Shown here: piece by piece, positions 26,480-37,434 of the stretch
Numbering within the stretch: the stretch's first letter is position 1
Layout: every line of letters starts with the position of its first letter
Assembly (NCBI GenBank): GCA_030431255.1
Contig: JAUIJL010000013.1
Span: forward strand, 179,136-243,135
Direction of reading: 5' to 3'
Origin: Thermoanaerobaculia bacterium
GTDB lineage: Bacteria; Acidobacteriota; Thermoanaerobaculia; Multivoradales; J023
DNA: 64,000 nt
The notes under the pieces: model-generated
Databases searched by the model: none
The model's input: the letters and a program-made list of their open reading frames with translations, nothing else
Told to the model about the DNA's origin: nothing
Translations under genes and position numbers: made by a program

Positions 26480-28003
26480 TCACAGCTCGACCTCGGTGTA
26501 ACGCACCCTGCGGGCGGCGCGGCCCGCCACCAAGGACACGAAATAACCGAAGAAAATCAGCCACAGCCACCAGGCCTGCGGGTAGAAAATCATCAAAGAC
26601 GCCAGGGCCGACGACACGAAACCGCTGAACAACAGACCGAGGATCGGCTGCTCGGCGATCTCGAAAACCGTGGTGCCGACCAACGTGGCGGCGATGCCGG
26701 CGGAAGCGATCAGCTGCAGCATCGAGACGACACCCTGCCAACCGTTTCCGGGGCCCAGCCAAAGGATCAGCCCACCGGCCAAAGCGATTTGCGGCAAGAC
26801 CACGAGCCCCGAGAGGATCCACTTGGTTTGCCAGACATGCTCGAGGGCCACTCCGGTGGATTTTTCGAGCCAAAACACCGGCAGCTGCTCTTTCAACAGG
26901 AAAGGCACCACGGACACTGCCGCCAAAGCGCCGACGAAGGCCGCCAGGACCATCGCCCGGTGAATCCACAGCTCCGGCAAGCTCGGGTCCAAAGCCACGG
27001 TCACGAGCAAAAGGTCCGCCAAGGCGGTCAAACCCAATGCCAACGGGACCGCCGGGGAAAAACGACGAAGGATCATCAGCAAATCCCGCCGCAGCTGGGC
27101 CAGAGTCGAAGGGGGAAGCAGGGTCACACGACCTTCGAGCCAATGGAAACCAGGAATGCCGCGACGCTCCACGGGCAGGTCCAAGCTCTGAGCCTTTTCT
27201 AAATCCAACCTGCGACGGCGCACGAAAATCCCACCGGCCAGGCTCGCCGAGGCGACGGTCAACGCGAGCAACAGCAGCCCGCTCGAAACTCCCATGTCGG
27301 CCGCCAGGGGATCGACCAAAAATCGCGGATCGGAAGAGAGAGCCGCCGACCCGGCGACCGCCATCGGCCGACCCGTCCAGGCAAAGGGCGCCAGCCACCA
27401 TCGAGCCGGCACCCAGGGCTGGGCGAGCGCCAGGGTCGCCACCCCCGCCAGCCCCAACAAGCGGCCCGTCGAGGCCAGACGCAGGGGAACGAAGACCACC
27501 ACCAGCAGCAGATTGATCATGGCCAGAGCCACGAAGGCCAGCACCAAGGTCCCCATGCGGCTCGGGAGCTCGCCATCAGCGCTGAAGAAAGTCGGCTCTT
27601 GCTCCAAGGTCCAAAGACCGATCCCGAAAACCAGCGCCAAAAGCAAGACCCGTGAGATCGACACCCAAACCACGACCAGGAATCGACGGGCCTCGGAGAT
27701 CGGCAACGCATCCAAGAGATCTTGGCCGCGACCGGGACGCCCGAAGACCTCGCGCAGGGTCGACGGCCAAAGCAATGCTGCGGCCATCAGCCCGAGAACC
27801 GTAGACGGACGATCGGGAAAACCGCCGTTCGGAGCCAAAAGCTGCACCAGGGGTTGGCGCAAGAGATCGAGATAGCGCTCCGCCACCCACGCCACGGCGC
27901 CCACCACCATGGGTCCCAGGATGAACAGCACGAATCCATGTTGGATAAGGAACCGGCGGAAAATCCGAGCTCGCGCCAGGCAGATCTTCAGCACGGAAAA
28001 CAT
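26480..28003 (-). CDS. ABC-2 type permease, partner of the downstream ATPase
   Basis: 507 residues, strongly hydrophobic, with roughly a dozen predicted membrane segments: a first helix cluster, a soluble loop containing RRRRLDLEKAQSLDLPVERR, and a second cluster ending at FFGYFVSLVAGRAARRV. No cytoplasmic nucleotide-binding motifs are present; the ATPase is encoded next. Family assignment is from topology and neighbourhood, with only a general ABC-2 resemblance. Confidence 0.85.
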   Translation of the reverse strand: MFSVLKICLARARIFRRFLIQHGFVLFILGPMVVGAVAWVAERYLDLLRQPLVQLLAPNGGFPDRPSTVLGLMAAALLWPSTLREVFGRPGRGQDLLDALPISEARRFLVVVWVSISRVLLLALVFGIGLWTLEQEPTFFSADGELPSRMGTLVLAFVALAMINLLLVVVFVPLRLASTGRLLGLAGVATLALAQPWVPARWWLAPFAWTGRPMAVAGSAALSSDPRFLVDPLAADMGVSSGLLLLALTVASASLAGGIFVRRRRLDLEKAQSLDLPVERRGIPGFHWLEGRVTLLPPSTLAQLRRDLLMILRRFSPAVPLALGLTALADLLLVTVALDPSLPELWIHRAMVLAAFVGALAAVSVVPFLLKEQLPVFWLEKSTGVALEHVWQTKWILSGLVVLPQIALAGGLILWLGPGNGWQGVVSMLQLIASAGIAATLVGTTVFEIAEQPILGLLFSGFVSSALASLMIFYPQAWWLWLIFFGYFVSLVAGRAARRVRYTEVEL

Positions 28004-28043
28004 GAGGGACCGCCGTGGTAGGGGATAGCTCGAAGCAAGGGCT

Positions 28044-29327
28044 TCATTTGGCTTCGGGAAGATCGGAGGGATCCCAGCGCAAGCCGTCCCGGGCGATCAT
28101 CTCTTCCAAGCGGCTCACCACCTGAGGAGCGGTGGGTCGTTGGTCCGGATCGATCGCCAGCAGATCGGCGATCAGTCGATCCAAGTCCGGCGGCAGATCC
28201 CGCACCCGCTCGCTCAGGGGTTTGATGCGACCGTGCAAGGTGTTCAGAATCGTGTCGCGAAGGGTCTCCCCCGCCAACGGATGCCGACCCGCGAGGCTTT
28301 CGTAGAGCACCGCGCCGAGACCGAAGAGATCCCCTTTTTCCGTGTAGGTCCGCTGGTTCAAAACCTCCGGCGGCACATATCCGGGGGTGCCCGAGAGCTC
28401 GGTGGAATCTTCAAAAAGGGAGGAAACCACCGACGCCAAGCCGAAATCCGAGACCTTTATCGCGCCGTCGCGGCCGAGCAACACGTTGCCCGGTTTCATG
28501 TCCCGGTGGATCACCTTGCGGGCGTGGGTCAAGGCCAAGCCGCGGGCGATGCCCACCGCCAAGGGAATCACCTTCTTGGACTCCATCGGCCCCTTGGCCG
28601 CCAAATAGTCGGAAAGGCTGACCCCGTCGACCAGCTCCATGGCCACATAGGCGGAGTCTTTGGTCTCGCCCATGTCGTAGACCGCCACCACATTGGGATG
28701 GCTGAGCTTGGCGATCGTCACCGCCTCATGCCTCAGCAGCTCCAAAAGCTCACGACGTCGGCCATCGGTAGAGGTGGAATCCAAGCGGATCGTTTTCAGC
28801 GCCACTTGACGTTGCAAGCGCGGATCGTGCCCCTTGAAGACCGTGCCCATGTGGCCTTGGCCGATTTTTTCCATCGCTCGGTAGCGACCGAATCTCTGGC
28901 CTTCCACCTTTTTGAGCTTTTCGAGCACCGCGGGAGCCGGAGCCCACTCGCCGCTGGCCAAATGCCAGTTGACCAACCGCTCGATGCGCAACACCAGCTC
29001 CGCGGGCTCAAAGGGTTTGACCAAATAGTCGTCGGCACCGGATCGCAAGCCCCGAACTCGGTCGGAAGCTTCTCCCAGGCCGGAAAGAAAGAGCACGGGC
29101 ACATCCTCGATGCGGGGATCCATGCGCAGCATTTCCATGACCTCGTAACCGGAAGCCTTGGGCATCATGACATCTAAAACGATGGCTTCAGGGCGAGCCT
29201 TGAAGGCCAGCTCGCAAACCTCGGAAGGATCGCTGGTCACCCAGACCTGGTGGCCGGCCGCGAGCAGGATCTCCTGCACCACGCCCAACACGATCTGGTC
29301 GTCGTCAATGACGAGAACTTTAGGCAC
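28044..29327 (-). CDS. Receiver domain-Ser/Thr protein kinase fusion
   Basis: 427 residues from GTG 29327. Residues 1-120 are a CheY-like receiver (acidic pair IDDD, phospho-acceptor Asp in AIVLDVMMPKASGYE, Lys in LVKPFEP). Residues of about 155-405 are a Hanks kinase with GQGHMG, VALKTIR, VIHRDMKPGNV and VSDFGLA. No membrane helix is seen, so it is cytosolic. A two-component receiver placed directly on a Ser/Thr kinase joins the two phosphosignalling systems: phosphorylation on Asp would gate the kinase (inference). A sigma-54 activator is encoded divergently 312 bases away and could be its target. The ABC-2 permease gene follows 40 bases downstream. Confidence 0.92.
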   Translation of the reverse strand: MPKVLVIDDDQIVLGVVQEILLAAGHQVWVTSDPSEVCELAFKARPEAIVLDVMMPKASGYEVMEMLRMDPRIEDVPVLFLSGLGEASDRVRGLRSGADDYLVKPFEPAELVLRIERLVNWHLASGEWAPAPAVLEKLKKVEGQRFGRYRAMEKIGQGHMGTVFKGHDPRLQRQVALKTIRLDSTSTDGRRRELLELLRHEAVTIAKLSHPNVVAVYDMGETKDSAYVAMELVDGVSLSDYLAAKGPMESKKVIPLAVGIARGLALTHARKVIHRDMKPGNVLLGRDGAIKVSDFGLASVVSSLFEDSTELSGTPGYVPPEVLNQRTYTEKGDLFGLGAVLYESLAGRHPLAGETLRDTILNTLHGRIKPLSERVRDLPPDLDRLIADLLAIDPDQRPTAPQVVSRLEEMIARDGLRWDPSDLPEAK

Positions 29328-29638
29328 GTCGAATCATCTCAAGGGAGCTCAGACTCGGAGCATTAAATGAATACCGACCCACGGACTTTTCGTTCGCCGA
29401 CCGGGGACGGGTTCTAGAGCTCTCTCCTCCACCCATCCTTCAAAGGAGGGGAAAGGCCTCCACAATTGCAACTCCATGTATCTTAGCCCATTCCCCGATT
29501 CGACCGAACCCATTGAAGGCAATCACCCTCACCCCACAAATCCGTGTAACATTCCCCCGCGAACCTCTCATAGCGTTGTTTCGTTCGAAGGCTCTACCGA
29601 GAGCCGGCCTCGAGTCTCTAACGACCCCCTTTGCTGAT
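29328..29638. other. Divergent intergenic region between receiver-kinase and sigma-54 activator
   Basis: About 311 bases. No convincing gene, tRNA or consensus promoter was found. The activator frame is open back to 29513 but lacks recognisable protein character before ATG 29639. Confidence 0.45.
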
Positions 29639-30982
<1,344 letters not shown>

Positions 30983-30997
30983 CTCACTTGGCGCTGT

Positions 30998-31011
30998 GAG
31001 GACCGGTCCTC
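30998..31011. promoter_or_regulatory. Perfect 14-bp palindrome GAGGACC/GGTCCTC
   Basis: A fully symmetric dyad lies 16 bases after the activator stop and 120 bases before the TPR gene. It could be an operator for the TPR gene or chance. Confidence 0.3.
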
Positions 31012-31130
31012 GGTGGGCCCACGCGGCGCTGGGTTAATGGCGTCCGTAAGGTGGATGCGATACCATTCCGCAACGAGTGAGCATCTCACCTGTGCTCACA
31101 TATCTTGGACGTCCTGGAGGTCCGAACTTT

Positions 31131-31547
31131 ATGTTAGGTGATTCCCGCTCTTCTTCTCCTCTCGACCCGCCCCCGCTTTCTCAAGAAACTCAAACCGCAT
31201 CCGAGGCGTTCATCAACGGCCGCTTCAGTGAGGCATTGGAAACCAGCGAGCGTCTGGTGACCCAACAGCCGTGCGAAGCTTGGTCTTGGCGTTTTCGAGG
31301 CGAGTGCTTCCTCTTCCTTCAGCGTTTCGAAGACGCCGCACATTGCTTCGAAAAGGCCATCAGCCTGGGGGCAGGCGGCACGGAGGACACCTTCCTCTGG
31401 CAAGCGTTGGCCCTACACCATGCGGGCGATCCGCAAGGAGCGCGATCCATTCTGGAATCGTTCCTGGCCGACGAGCCCATCGCCGACACCCACCAATGTC
31501 ACGGCGAGCTGATTTCGAAGGCCCGAAACACCTTGAGCTCTATGTAG
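31131..31547 (+). CDS. Small TPR protein of unknown role
   Basis: 138 residues from ATG 31131, ten bases after GGAGG. Two or three TPR-like helical pairs are visible (SEAFINGRFSEALETSERLV, GECFLFLQRFEDAAHCFEKA, ALALHHAGDPQGARSILESF). No signal peptide or enzyme motif. It follows the sigma-54 activator on the same strand after 148 bases. Likely a protein-interaction module; partner unknown. A GTG at 31077 would extend it by 18 residues but has no ribosome site. Confidence 0.75.
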   Translation: MLGDSRSSSPLDPPPLSQETQTASEAFINGRFSEALETSERLVTQQPCEAWSWRFRGECFLFLQRFEDAAHCFEKAISLGAGGTEDTFLWQALALHHAGDPQGARSILESFLADEPIADTHQCHGELISKARNTLSSM

Positions 31548-31564
31548 GGCTTTAGGTAAGAGCG

Positions 31565-31600
31565 CCGAGTAGGCCCGCCAAACCGAGTAGGCCCGCCAAA
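31565..31600. repeat. Two tandem 18-bp repeats downstream of alr
   Basis: CCGAGTAGGCCCGCCAAA occurs twice head-to-tail at 31565-31582 and 31583-31600, just past the 3' end of the alanine racemase gene. Confidence 0.85.
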
Positions 31601-31616
31601 AGGATCGTTGACGGGC

Positions 31617-32855
31617 TCAGTCGACCATCAGCCTCGGCAGATGGGCGGCCAAACGGGTCACGATTTCGTAGTGGATGGTGCCCGTCAAACCCGCCAAGTA
31701 GTCGGCGCTGATTTCCGCATCCCCTTGACGCCCGATCAGCACCACTTCGTCCTCGAGCTGCACATCGGGGATGTCGGTCACGTCGACCATGGTCAAATTC
31801 ATGCAAACTCGGCCGCAGACCTGGGCGCGACGGCCGCGGATCAACACGTGGGCCGAGCTCGAGAGACCTCGATCGTAGCCGTCGGAGTATCCGATGGGCA
31901 GAATCGCGATGCGGCTCGGCCGGGTGGTGACGAAGGTGCAGCCGTAACCCACCGCCGCCCCCGCCTCCACCGATTTCACCTGACTGACCCGCGTCTTCCA
32001 GGTCAAGACCGGCGCCAACGAGCCGATCTCGCTCGGCGATGGCCCTGCCGATGCCGAATGCTCGTGGGATAGAAGGGTCTCCTTCGACGACCAGAAGCCG
32101 TATTGGCTGATGCCCACCCGCACCAAATCAAAATGGGTTTCGGGGAATAGAACCGTCGCCGCCGAGCAGGCGGCGTGGCGCTTGGAGGGAGCGAAACCCG
32201 CCCGTTCCACCGTCTCCAAGGCAGCCCGGAACCTGGCCATTTGCCGGCGGGCGTAGTGGTGGTCGGTGGTGTCCTCGATGTTGGCGAAATGGGTGTACAC
32301 ACCCTCCAGCTGAACCCTCGGCAAGGCTTTCAGCCGCGTGAGAATCCCGTCGAGAGCGGCCCCTTCCACCCCTTGTCGATGGGTCCCGGTCTCCACCTTG
32401 AGATGCACCCGCACCGAACGCCCCTTAGACGACGTCTCCTGGGCCAGCCGATCCACCGTCTCCGGGTTGTAGACCACCAGCCGCAGATCGTGCTCCACCG
32501 CCTCCCCGAGACGCGCCAGGGGCACGTGGCCCATGACCAGAATATCTTGGGGAAAACCGAGCTTGCGCAGGCTCAGCGCCTCGTCCAGAGCGTGCACACA
32601 AAAGGAATCCGCTCCGGCCTCCACCGCCGAAGCCGCCATCAGCTCCAGGCCATGGCCGTAGGCGTTCGACTTGACCACCGCCGACAGCTCCACCCCATGA
32701 CCGACACAGCGGCGAAGAAACGCCAAATTGCCGTGGTGGGCGGACCGGGACAGCTCGATCCAAGAGCTCAGATGCCCGGTATCCAACCTGGGTTTCGCGG
32801 TCGAGCCTTCGATGGCTGGAGAACGTTTTAGATCCGTGCCGTGCATGGACCCCAT
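31617..32855 (-). CDS. alr: Alanine racemase
   Basis: 412 residues from ATG 32855. The PLP-binding lysine is in VVKSNAYGHG, the catalytic tyrosine region in VGYGCTFV, and the conserved PIGYSDGYDR and CGRVCMNLTMVDVT motifs are intact. Fold-type III barrel plus C-terminal beta domain, normal length for Alr. It makes D-alanine for peptidoglycan in the cytosol. A TTG at 32876 and an ATG at 32846 are alternative starts. It stands alone between a small TPR gene and HMG-CoA synthase. Confidence 0.95.
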   Translation of the reverse strand: MGSMHGTDLKRSPAIEGSTAKPRLDTGHLSSWIELSRSAHHGNLAFLRRCVGHGVELSAVVKSNAYGHGLELMAASAVEAGADSFCVHALDEALSLRKLGFPQDILVMGHVPLARLGEAVEHDLRLVVYNPETVDRLAQETSSKGRSVRVHLKVETGTHRQGVEGAALDGILTRLKALPRVQLEGVYTHFANIEDTTDHHYARRQMARFRAALETVERAGFAPSKRHAACSAATVLFPETHFDLVRVGISQYGFWSSKETLLSHEHSASAGPSPSEIGSLAPVLTWKTRVSQVKSVEAGAAVGYGCTFVTTRPSRIAILPIGYSDGYDRGLSSSAHVLIRGRRAQVCGRVCMNLTMVDVTDIPDVQLEDEVVLIGRQGDAEISADYLAGLTGTIHYEIVTRLAAHLPRLMVD

Positions 32856-32911
32856 GGTACCGAAATTCCTAGGCAACCATGGGGCGAGAATGTGGCGCGC
32901 TAGTGATCGAG

Positions 32912-34129
32912 CTAGGCTGCGTCCGCCTCGTCGGCCGCCTCCATGACCTCACCGCGCTGCTCGGCGTATTGCTCGGCGGTCAGCATGGACCGCGACTCGA
33001 AGTCCTTCTCGATATCTTCCGCCCAAGCACCCTCGGCGGCCTCGGGACCCGCGGTGAGACCGAAGAGCTCCGAGCCGAATCCGGAGCCGTAGGAGAAAGC
33101 ACCGATACGTGTACCCGACTCTTTTCCGACCAAGGTCTCTGCCACGGACATCCACAGGCTGGCGGTATAGGAATTCCCGACCCGGCGATTCCAGCCCATG
33201 GTGCCCGCGACTTTGCGCTCGAAGAATTCCTTGCCTTCGTCCTCGGACCAACCCAAGGAATCAGCCACGTGCAAGGCAGCCTTTTTGACCATTTTGGGGA
33301 AAGGCACGTGGAAACACCAAGCTTCCGCGCTTTGCATCGCCTGCCTTGCGGGACGCTCACCGATCCACTGGCGGAAGCATTGCTCGGCCGCGCGCTTATA
33401 ACAATCCAACGACAGCGGACCATCGACCCGCGGGAAGCTCTCACCGACCGGGCGCCAGAAGTCGAAAGCGGGATCGGACCAAGCAAAGCTGTCCACATCG
33501 ATCGCGGCGATTCGGGCATCGTCCACCACAAAGGCCACGGCACCGGCGCCTTGGGTCGGCTCACCTGGATCCTGGGGAGCGTAAAGGGCCACGTCGGCGG
33601 CAATGACCAAAGCCGCGCGACCTCGGGAAGCGCCGGACCGTTTCCACTCCACCGCTTGCCGCAACGCCAAGGTACCGCCGTAACACGCGTGTTTGACCTC
33701 GTAGGAACGGACCGCGCCCCGCAGCCCGATCTTCTCCGCCACAAAGGCCGAAAGGGGACGGCTCATGTCGACCGCGCTTTCGGAGCCCACCGCCAATAAC
33801 CCGATCCGGCTCGGGTCGCCACCCCAACGCTCGATCGCCCGACGCGCCGCTTCAGCCGCCAAGTCCACGGTGCCGAGTCCCTCCGGGCACAACGCCATCT
33901 CCCCGCAACCGAGGCCGAGGGTGAATTTATTGGGATCCACTCCCCGCAAGCGGGCCAGCTCTCGAACATCGAGGCCCAGGGGTGGGAGATGGATGCCGAT
34001 GGACGCAATGCCGACTTCGCCGTCGGCGGGGCCCTTCGGTGCGTGGCGCTGTGCTTTGGATTGTGAGCTGTCGGAATGTTGGCCGTGGGAACGTTGGCTG
34101 GGGGAACGTTGGCTGTGAGCTTTGGTCAT
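32912..34129 (-). CDS. mvaS: Hydroxymethylglutaryl-CoA synthase
   Basis: 405 residues from ATG 34129, with GAGGAGG just upstream. Thiolase-fold motifs of bacterial HMG-CoA synthase are present: GLGCGEMALCPEG, nucleophile Cys in VKHACYGGTLAL, GAGAVAFVV, and the His-containing WCFHVPFPKMVKKA. The reaction joins acetyl-CoA and acetoacetyl-CoA to HMG-CoA, first committed step of the mevalonate route. The protein carries an extra N-terminal Ser/Gln/His-rich tail of about 35 residues. No other mevalonate gene is nearby, so it may serve isoprenoid synthesis elsewhere on the chromosome or a beta-branching reaction. Confidence 0.92.
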   Translation of the reverse strand: MTKAHSQRSPSQRSHGQHSDSSQSKAQRHAPKGPADGEVGIASIGIHLPPLGLDVRELARLRGVDPNKFTLGLGCGEMALCPEGLGTVDLAAEAARRAIERWGGDPSRIGLLAVGSESAVDMSRPLSAFVAEKIGLRGAVRSYEVKHACYGGTLALRQAVEWKRSGASRGRAALVIAADVALYAPQDPGEPTQGAGAVAFVVDDARIAAIDVDSFAWSDPAFDFWRPVGESFPRVDGPLSLDCYKRAAEQCFRQWIGERPARQAMQSAEAWCFHVPFPKMVKKAALHVADSLGWSEDEGKEFFERKVAGTMGWNRRVGNSYTASLWMSVAETLVGKESGTRIGAFSYGSGFGSELFGLTAGPEAAEGAWAEDIEKDFESRSMLTAEQYAEQRGEVMEAADEADAA

Positions 34130-34326
34130 GCTGTACCTCCTCAAGTCGTCAGAGGTCCAGTCTAGGCAATGGCTCGCGCGGCCCTCAAGGGAACCGGAGC
34201 CAAACGGACCGAAGCGTGACGCCGAGACCAACGCCGGACCCCGACGTGACCCGCGGAGACCACCACCGCACGGAGCCGTGACAGCCCTATGACGGTCTGA
34301 CCCATGACGATTTGAAGAGGCGAGGC

Positions 34327-36834
34327 CTATTGGATATAGCCCAAAGCTTCCAATTGTTTACGCAGCTCCGGATCGATCTCCACCTGTTCCGCGCTCCGGC
34401 GCCGGGCCGCCAGCTCCCACTCCAGCGCTCTGAGCTCTTGACCCATGAAACCGCGCTCGAAGACCCGCTCCGGGGCCTGGTCCTCGAGCTCCAAGGGATC
34501 GTTTTCCAAATCGAAGAGTCGATCCACGGACCGATTGTCACCGATCAGCTTGAGCCCATCGATCACCAGGCTGCGCTTTTCCCGCTTCTCCAACGCGAGA
34601 AAAGCCAAGGTCATGGCTCCCCCCTCAGCATCCTCGCCGTGAATCGCCGGCAGCAAGCTCTTGCCGTCCACATCTTCCGGCACCGCGGCGCCGATCACCT
34701 CGAGCAGGGTAGGCATCACGTCCACGTGCCCCGCACGCACATCCAACACCTGACCCGCCCCCTGATTCCCCGGCAGCTTGAGGATCAAAGGCACCCGCAG
34801 CTGCTCTTCGTAAAGGGTCTCACCGTGCTCCCAATCCCCGTGCTCGAAAAACTCCTCGCCATGGTCGGAGACCACCAGGATCATCATGTCGTCGTAGAGA
34901 CCGAGACGTTTGAAACGATCCACGGTCTTGCCGAATTGCTCGTCCGTAAAAGCGACTTCCGCGTTGTAAAGCGCCATCAGCTCAACGGCCTCCACGGGCC
35001 CCGCCTCGATCTCTCGGGAGTCGATCGCTCGCACCGAGTGCAGCTCCCCGAGCCCGGGCCGCGCGTCGCCGGCGAAGCGGCTCAAAAAAGGCTCGTGCGG
35101 AGTGTAGGGCGCGTGGGGATCGGTGACGTGGGCGTAGAGGAAGAAGGGCGGATGCTCGGTCTTGTCGCGACGATCCGGTCGAGATCCCAGGGTCGTCAAC
35201 CAAGTTCCCACCCACTCGTCGACTTGGTCGGAAAGGATGTGCACATCCCGCCGCTGCCTCGACTCCCGAAGGTGCTGGTAGATGCTGAAGCCCTGCCCCA
35301 ATCCAAACCGAAAACCCACATTGCCGTTGGTGATCACACCAACGTTCTGGTACCCCCGATCCTTCAACACCTCCGCCAGGGTCACCACTTCTTGGATCAG
35401 GCCGTCGTCCCGGTCGTTGACGCCGTGGGATTGGGGATAGAGGCCCGTCATCATGGAGGTCACCGCGGTGCGGGTCCACGAGGTCTGAGCCCGGGACTGT
35501 CGGAAGACCACCCCGTCTTCGGCGAATCGATCGATGTGAGGGGTCAGACCCAGATCCGAGCCGTAGGCCCCCAAACGATCCGCGCGCAGGGTGTCGATCA
35601 TGTAGATCAGGATGTCCGGGCTCGACACCGGGCTCGACACCGGGCTCGACAGAAGGGCGGTCGTCTCGGACGGATCAGCGGCCGTCGAATCGGAAGGGTC
35701 AGCCGCCGGCGCCGATGACTCGGCCACGGTCGACGCGATCGAGCCGATACCCCCCCGCAAGCGCAGCGCGCCGGCCACCTGATGCCCTCCCCCGAGGCTC
35801 TGCCAAAGGGATCGCGCCAAGGATAGATGCTCTCGGCTCAACAGCTCGATCTTCAAAGCTCGGCCGACCATGCCGGTTTCCCGGGTATCTTCGGAAGGCT
35901 CCCCTCCCGAGCCGCCGGCAAAGAGCTCATCGAGCTCCAATCGCGTGCCGCGGCCGGGCTCGACCACGGCTTCGAGGACCTGTCCATCCGGATTCGAGAC
36001 CCTTACCGTCGCCTCCAACCGGTCGGCAGAGCCGTCCTGCACGGACAAAGGCCGAAGATCCAGCACCTCACCGGGCTCGACGTCCACAAACCACGACACC
36101 CGCGAGCCCACTGGCAGCTCCATGGCGTGCTCGACCGGCCTTTCGACCCCGGCTTCGTTCCCGCCTTGAGCCGACAGAGCCTGGCGCCTGGGCGGCTCCG
36201 CGGGCTCCAAGCCCAAAAATTCAAAGCTGTAAACCTGGAGGGTCAGAGCACGATCATCCCGTGCCTCCTCCAGCCACTGCGCCGGTTTGTATGTGTGCGC
36301 AAACCGCAGGCCGAGGCGATTGGCCCCGACCCGTGTGTGGTGTTTGGGAATCTTGAAGCTGAATCGATCGTCGGTAGGCTTGAGCGGTTGGGATCCCACC
36401 CGGGAGTCGTTGACTTCCAGAGTGACTCCTTGCTCAGGTGCCCCTTCTGGCCGGAAAGGTCGCCCGTGAACCACCAGCTCGAATTCGGTGGGTCGTACCA
36501 AGAAAATCTCGATCTCGGACAGCTCCCCGGTGGCCCAAATATAGGGGCCGGTGGTGTCCTCTTCCAAGAAGCTGAAGCCGCGAAGCAGATGACTGCGGGC
36601 CGACGGCTCCGCCAAGCGGAGCCGATCGCGGGTGCTGCGGACGTCGGCGGTGGCCATCTCCTCCACCAAATCGACCCTCAGGTCCACGGGCTCCGGTGGC
36701 TCGTCGGCGGCCGGTCGACAACCGAGCCACGACGAGAACAAGGCAGCGGCAAGCAGGACGCGGAAAGCGGCCCAATAGGAAGCCGAAGCTCGAGCTCGGC
36801 TCAGAGTCGAAGAAACAATTCGCACTTTTCGCAC
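34327..36834 (-). CDS. Putative lipoprotein sulfatase-family hydrolase
   Basis: 835 residues from GTG 36834, preceded by GAGGA at 36841-36845. A basic N-terminus and hydrophobic segment end at SSWLGC, a near-lipobox, so membrane anchoring is likely. About 400 residues of beta-rich extracytoplasmic sequence follow. The alkaline-phosphatase-superfamily sulfatase domain then contains MIDTLRADRLGAYG, the active-site segment TSWTRTAVTSMMTGLYPQSHG and VSDHGEEFFEHG. The nucleophile position reads S-W-T-R rather than C-x-P-S-R, so it would need Ser-type maturation or be a phospho-type hydrolase using Thr/Ser. The long N-terminal domain is not recognised. It follows the HIT gene on the same strand. 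Confidence 0.82.
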   Translation of the reverse strand: MRKVRIVSSTLSRARASASYWAAFRVLLAAALFSSWLGCRPAADEPPEPVDLRVDLVEEMATADVRSTRDRLRLAEPSARSHLLRGFSFLEEDTTGPYIWATGELSEIEIFLVRPTEFELVVHGRPFRPEGAPEQGVTLEVNDSRVGSQPLKPTDDRFSFKIPKHHTRVGANRLGLRFAHTYKPAQWLEEARDDRALTLQVYSFEFLGLEPAEPPRRQALSAQGGNEAGVERPVEHAMELPVGSRVSWFVDVEPGEVLDLRPLSVQDGSADRLEATVRVSNPDGQVLEAVVEPGRGTRLELDELFAGGSGGEPSEDTRETGMVGRALKIELLSREHLSLARSLWQSLGGGHQVAGALRLRGGIGSIASTVAESSAPAADPSDSTAADPSETTALLSSPVSSPVSSPDILIYMIDTLRADRLGAYGSDLGLTPHIDRFAEDGVVFRQSRAQTSWTRTAVTSMMTGLYPQSHGVNDRDDGLIQEVVTLAEVLKDRGYQNVGVITNGNVGFRFGLGQGFSIYQHLRESRQRRDVHILSDQVDEWVGTWLTTLGSRPDRRDKTEHPPFFLYAHVTDPHAPYTPHEPFLSRFAGDARPGLGELHSVRAIDSREIEAGPVEAVELMALYNAEVAFTDEQFGKTVDRFKRLGLYDDMMILVVSDHGEEFFEHGDWEHGETLYEEQLRVPLILKLPGNQGAGQVLDVRAGHVDVMPTLLEVIGAAVPEDVDGKSLLPAIHGEDAEGGAMTLAFLALEKREKRSLVIDGLKLIGDNRSVDRLFDLENDPLELEDQAPERVFERGFMGQELRALEWELAARRRSAEQVEIDPELRKQLEALGYIQ

Positions 36835-36956
36835 TGAATATCCTCGGCGCTTATCCTCGTCGGAGCGCGCCGCGAAAAACGGGAATGGATTCAGTGCCGG
36901 AAACTCGAATGCAAGCCCCGGCACAGGCACTTAAGAGGAGGGTCGAAATCGCGACG

Positions 36957-37388
36957 TCAGGACGGATCTCGCTCCAACGCCGACCGCAAGCCCTCAACCA
37001 TCTCTTCCGGTGATTCGAGAGCCGCCGCGGGCCAATGAATTCCCAATCCTCGGCCGTCCTCGAGCTTGGGAATGATGTGGAAGTGGACATGAAAAACCGC
37101 CTGATGGGCCGACGCTCCATTGTTCTGCAGCACATTGTAGGCGGAGCTGCCGGAGACCTGCATCACCGCCCTGCACAATCGGGGAAGCGCCCGACCGACC
37201 GCTGCCGCGGACTCGTCCGAAAGCTGATGCAGGTGGGCCTTGGCTTCTTTGGGAATCACCAAGAGGTGTCCCGGGCTCAGGGGGTTGATATCCAAGAACG
37301 CTAAGACATGATCGTCCTCGTAAACCCGATGACACGGAATGTCACCGGCGAGGATTTCGTCAAAAATCGTAGTAGATGGCTCGCTCAT
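36957..37388 (-). CDS. HIT-family nucleotide hydrolase/transferase
   Basis: 143 residues with the histidine triad HVHFHIIP near the C-terminus and the N-terminal IFDEILAGDIPCHRVYEDDHVLAFLD typical of HinT-like proteins. Family members hydrolyse AMP-lysine and other adenosine phosphoramidates in the cytosol. Normal length, all motifs intact. It precedes the sulfatase gene by 122 bases on the same strand. Confidence 0.94.
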   Translation of the reverse strand: MSEPSTTIFDEILAGDIPCHRVYEDDHVLAFLDINPLSPGHLLVIPKEAKAHLHQLSDESAAAVGRALPRLCRAVMQVSGSSAYNVLQNNGASAHQAVFHVHFHIIPKLEDGRGLGIHWPAAALESPEEMVEGLRSALERDPS

Positions 37389-37414
37389 GAATCTATTGTA
37401 GCCTTGTTTTGAAG

Positions 37415-37434
37415 TTTCCGGTCTGGACCGGAAA
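37415..37434. promoter_or_regulatory. Inverted repeat TTTCCGGTC-TG-GACCGGAAA
   Basis: A perfect 9-bp dyad with a 2-base spacer lies in the divergent gap between the HIT gene and the GGDEF/EAL gene. It is a plausible operator for either gene, or a small hairpin. Confidence 0.45.
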
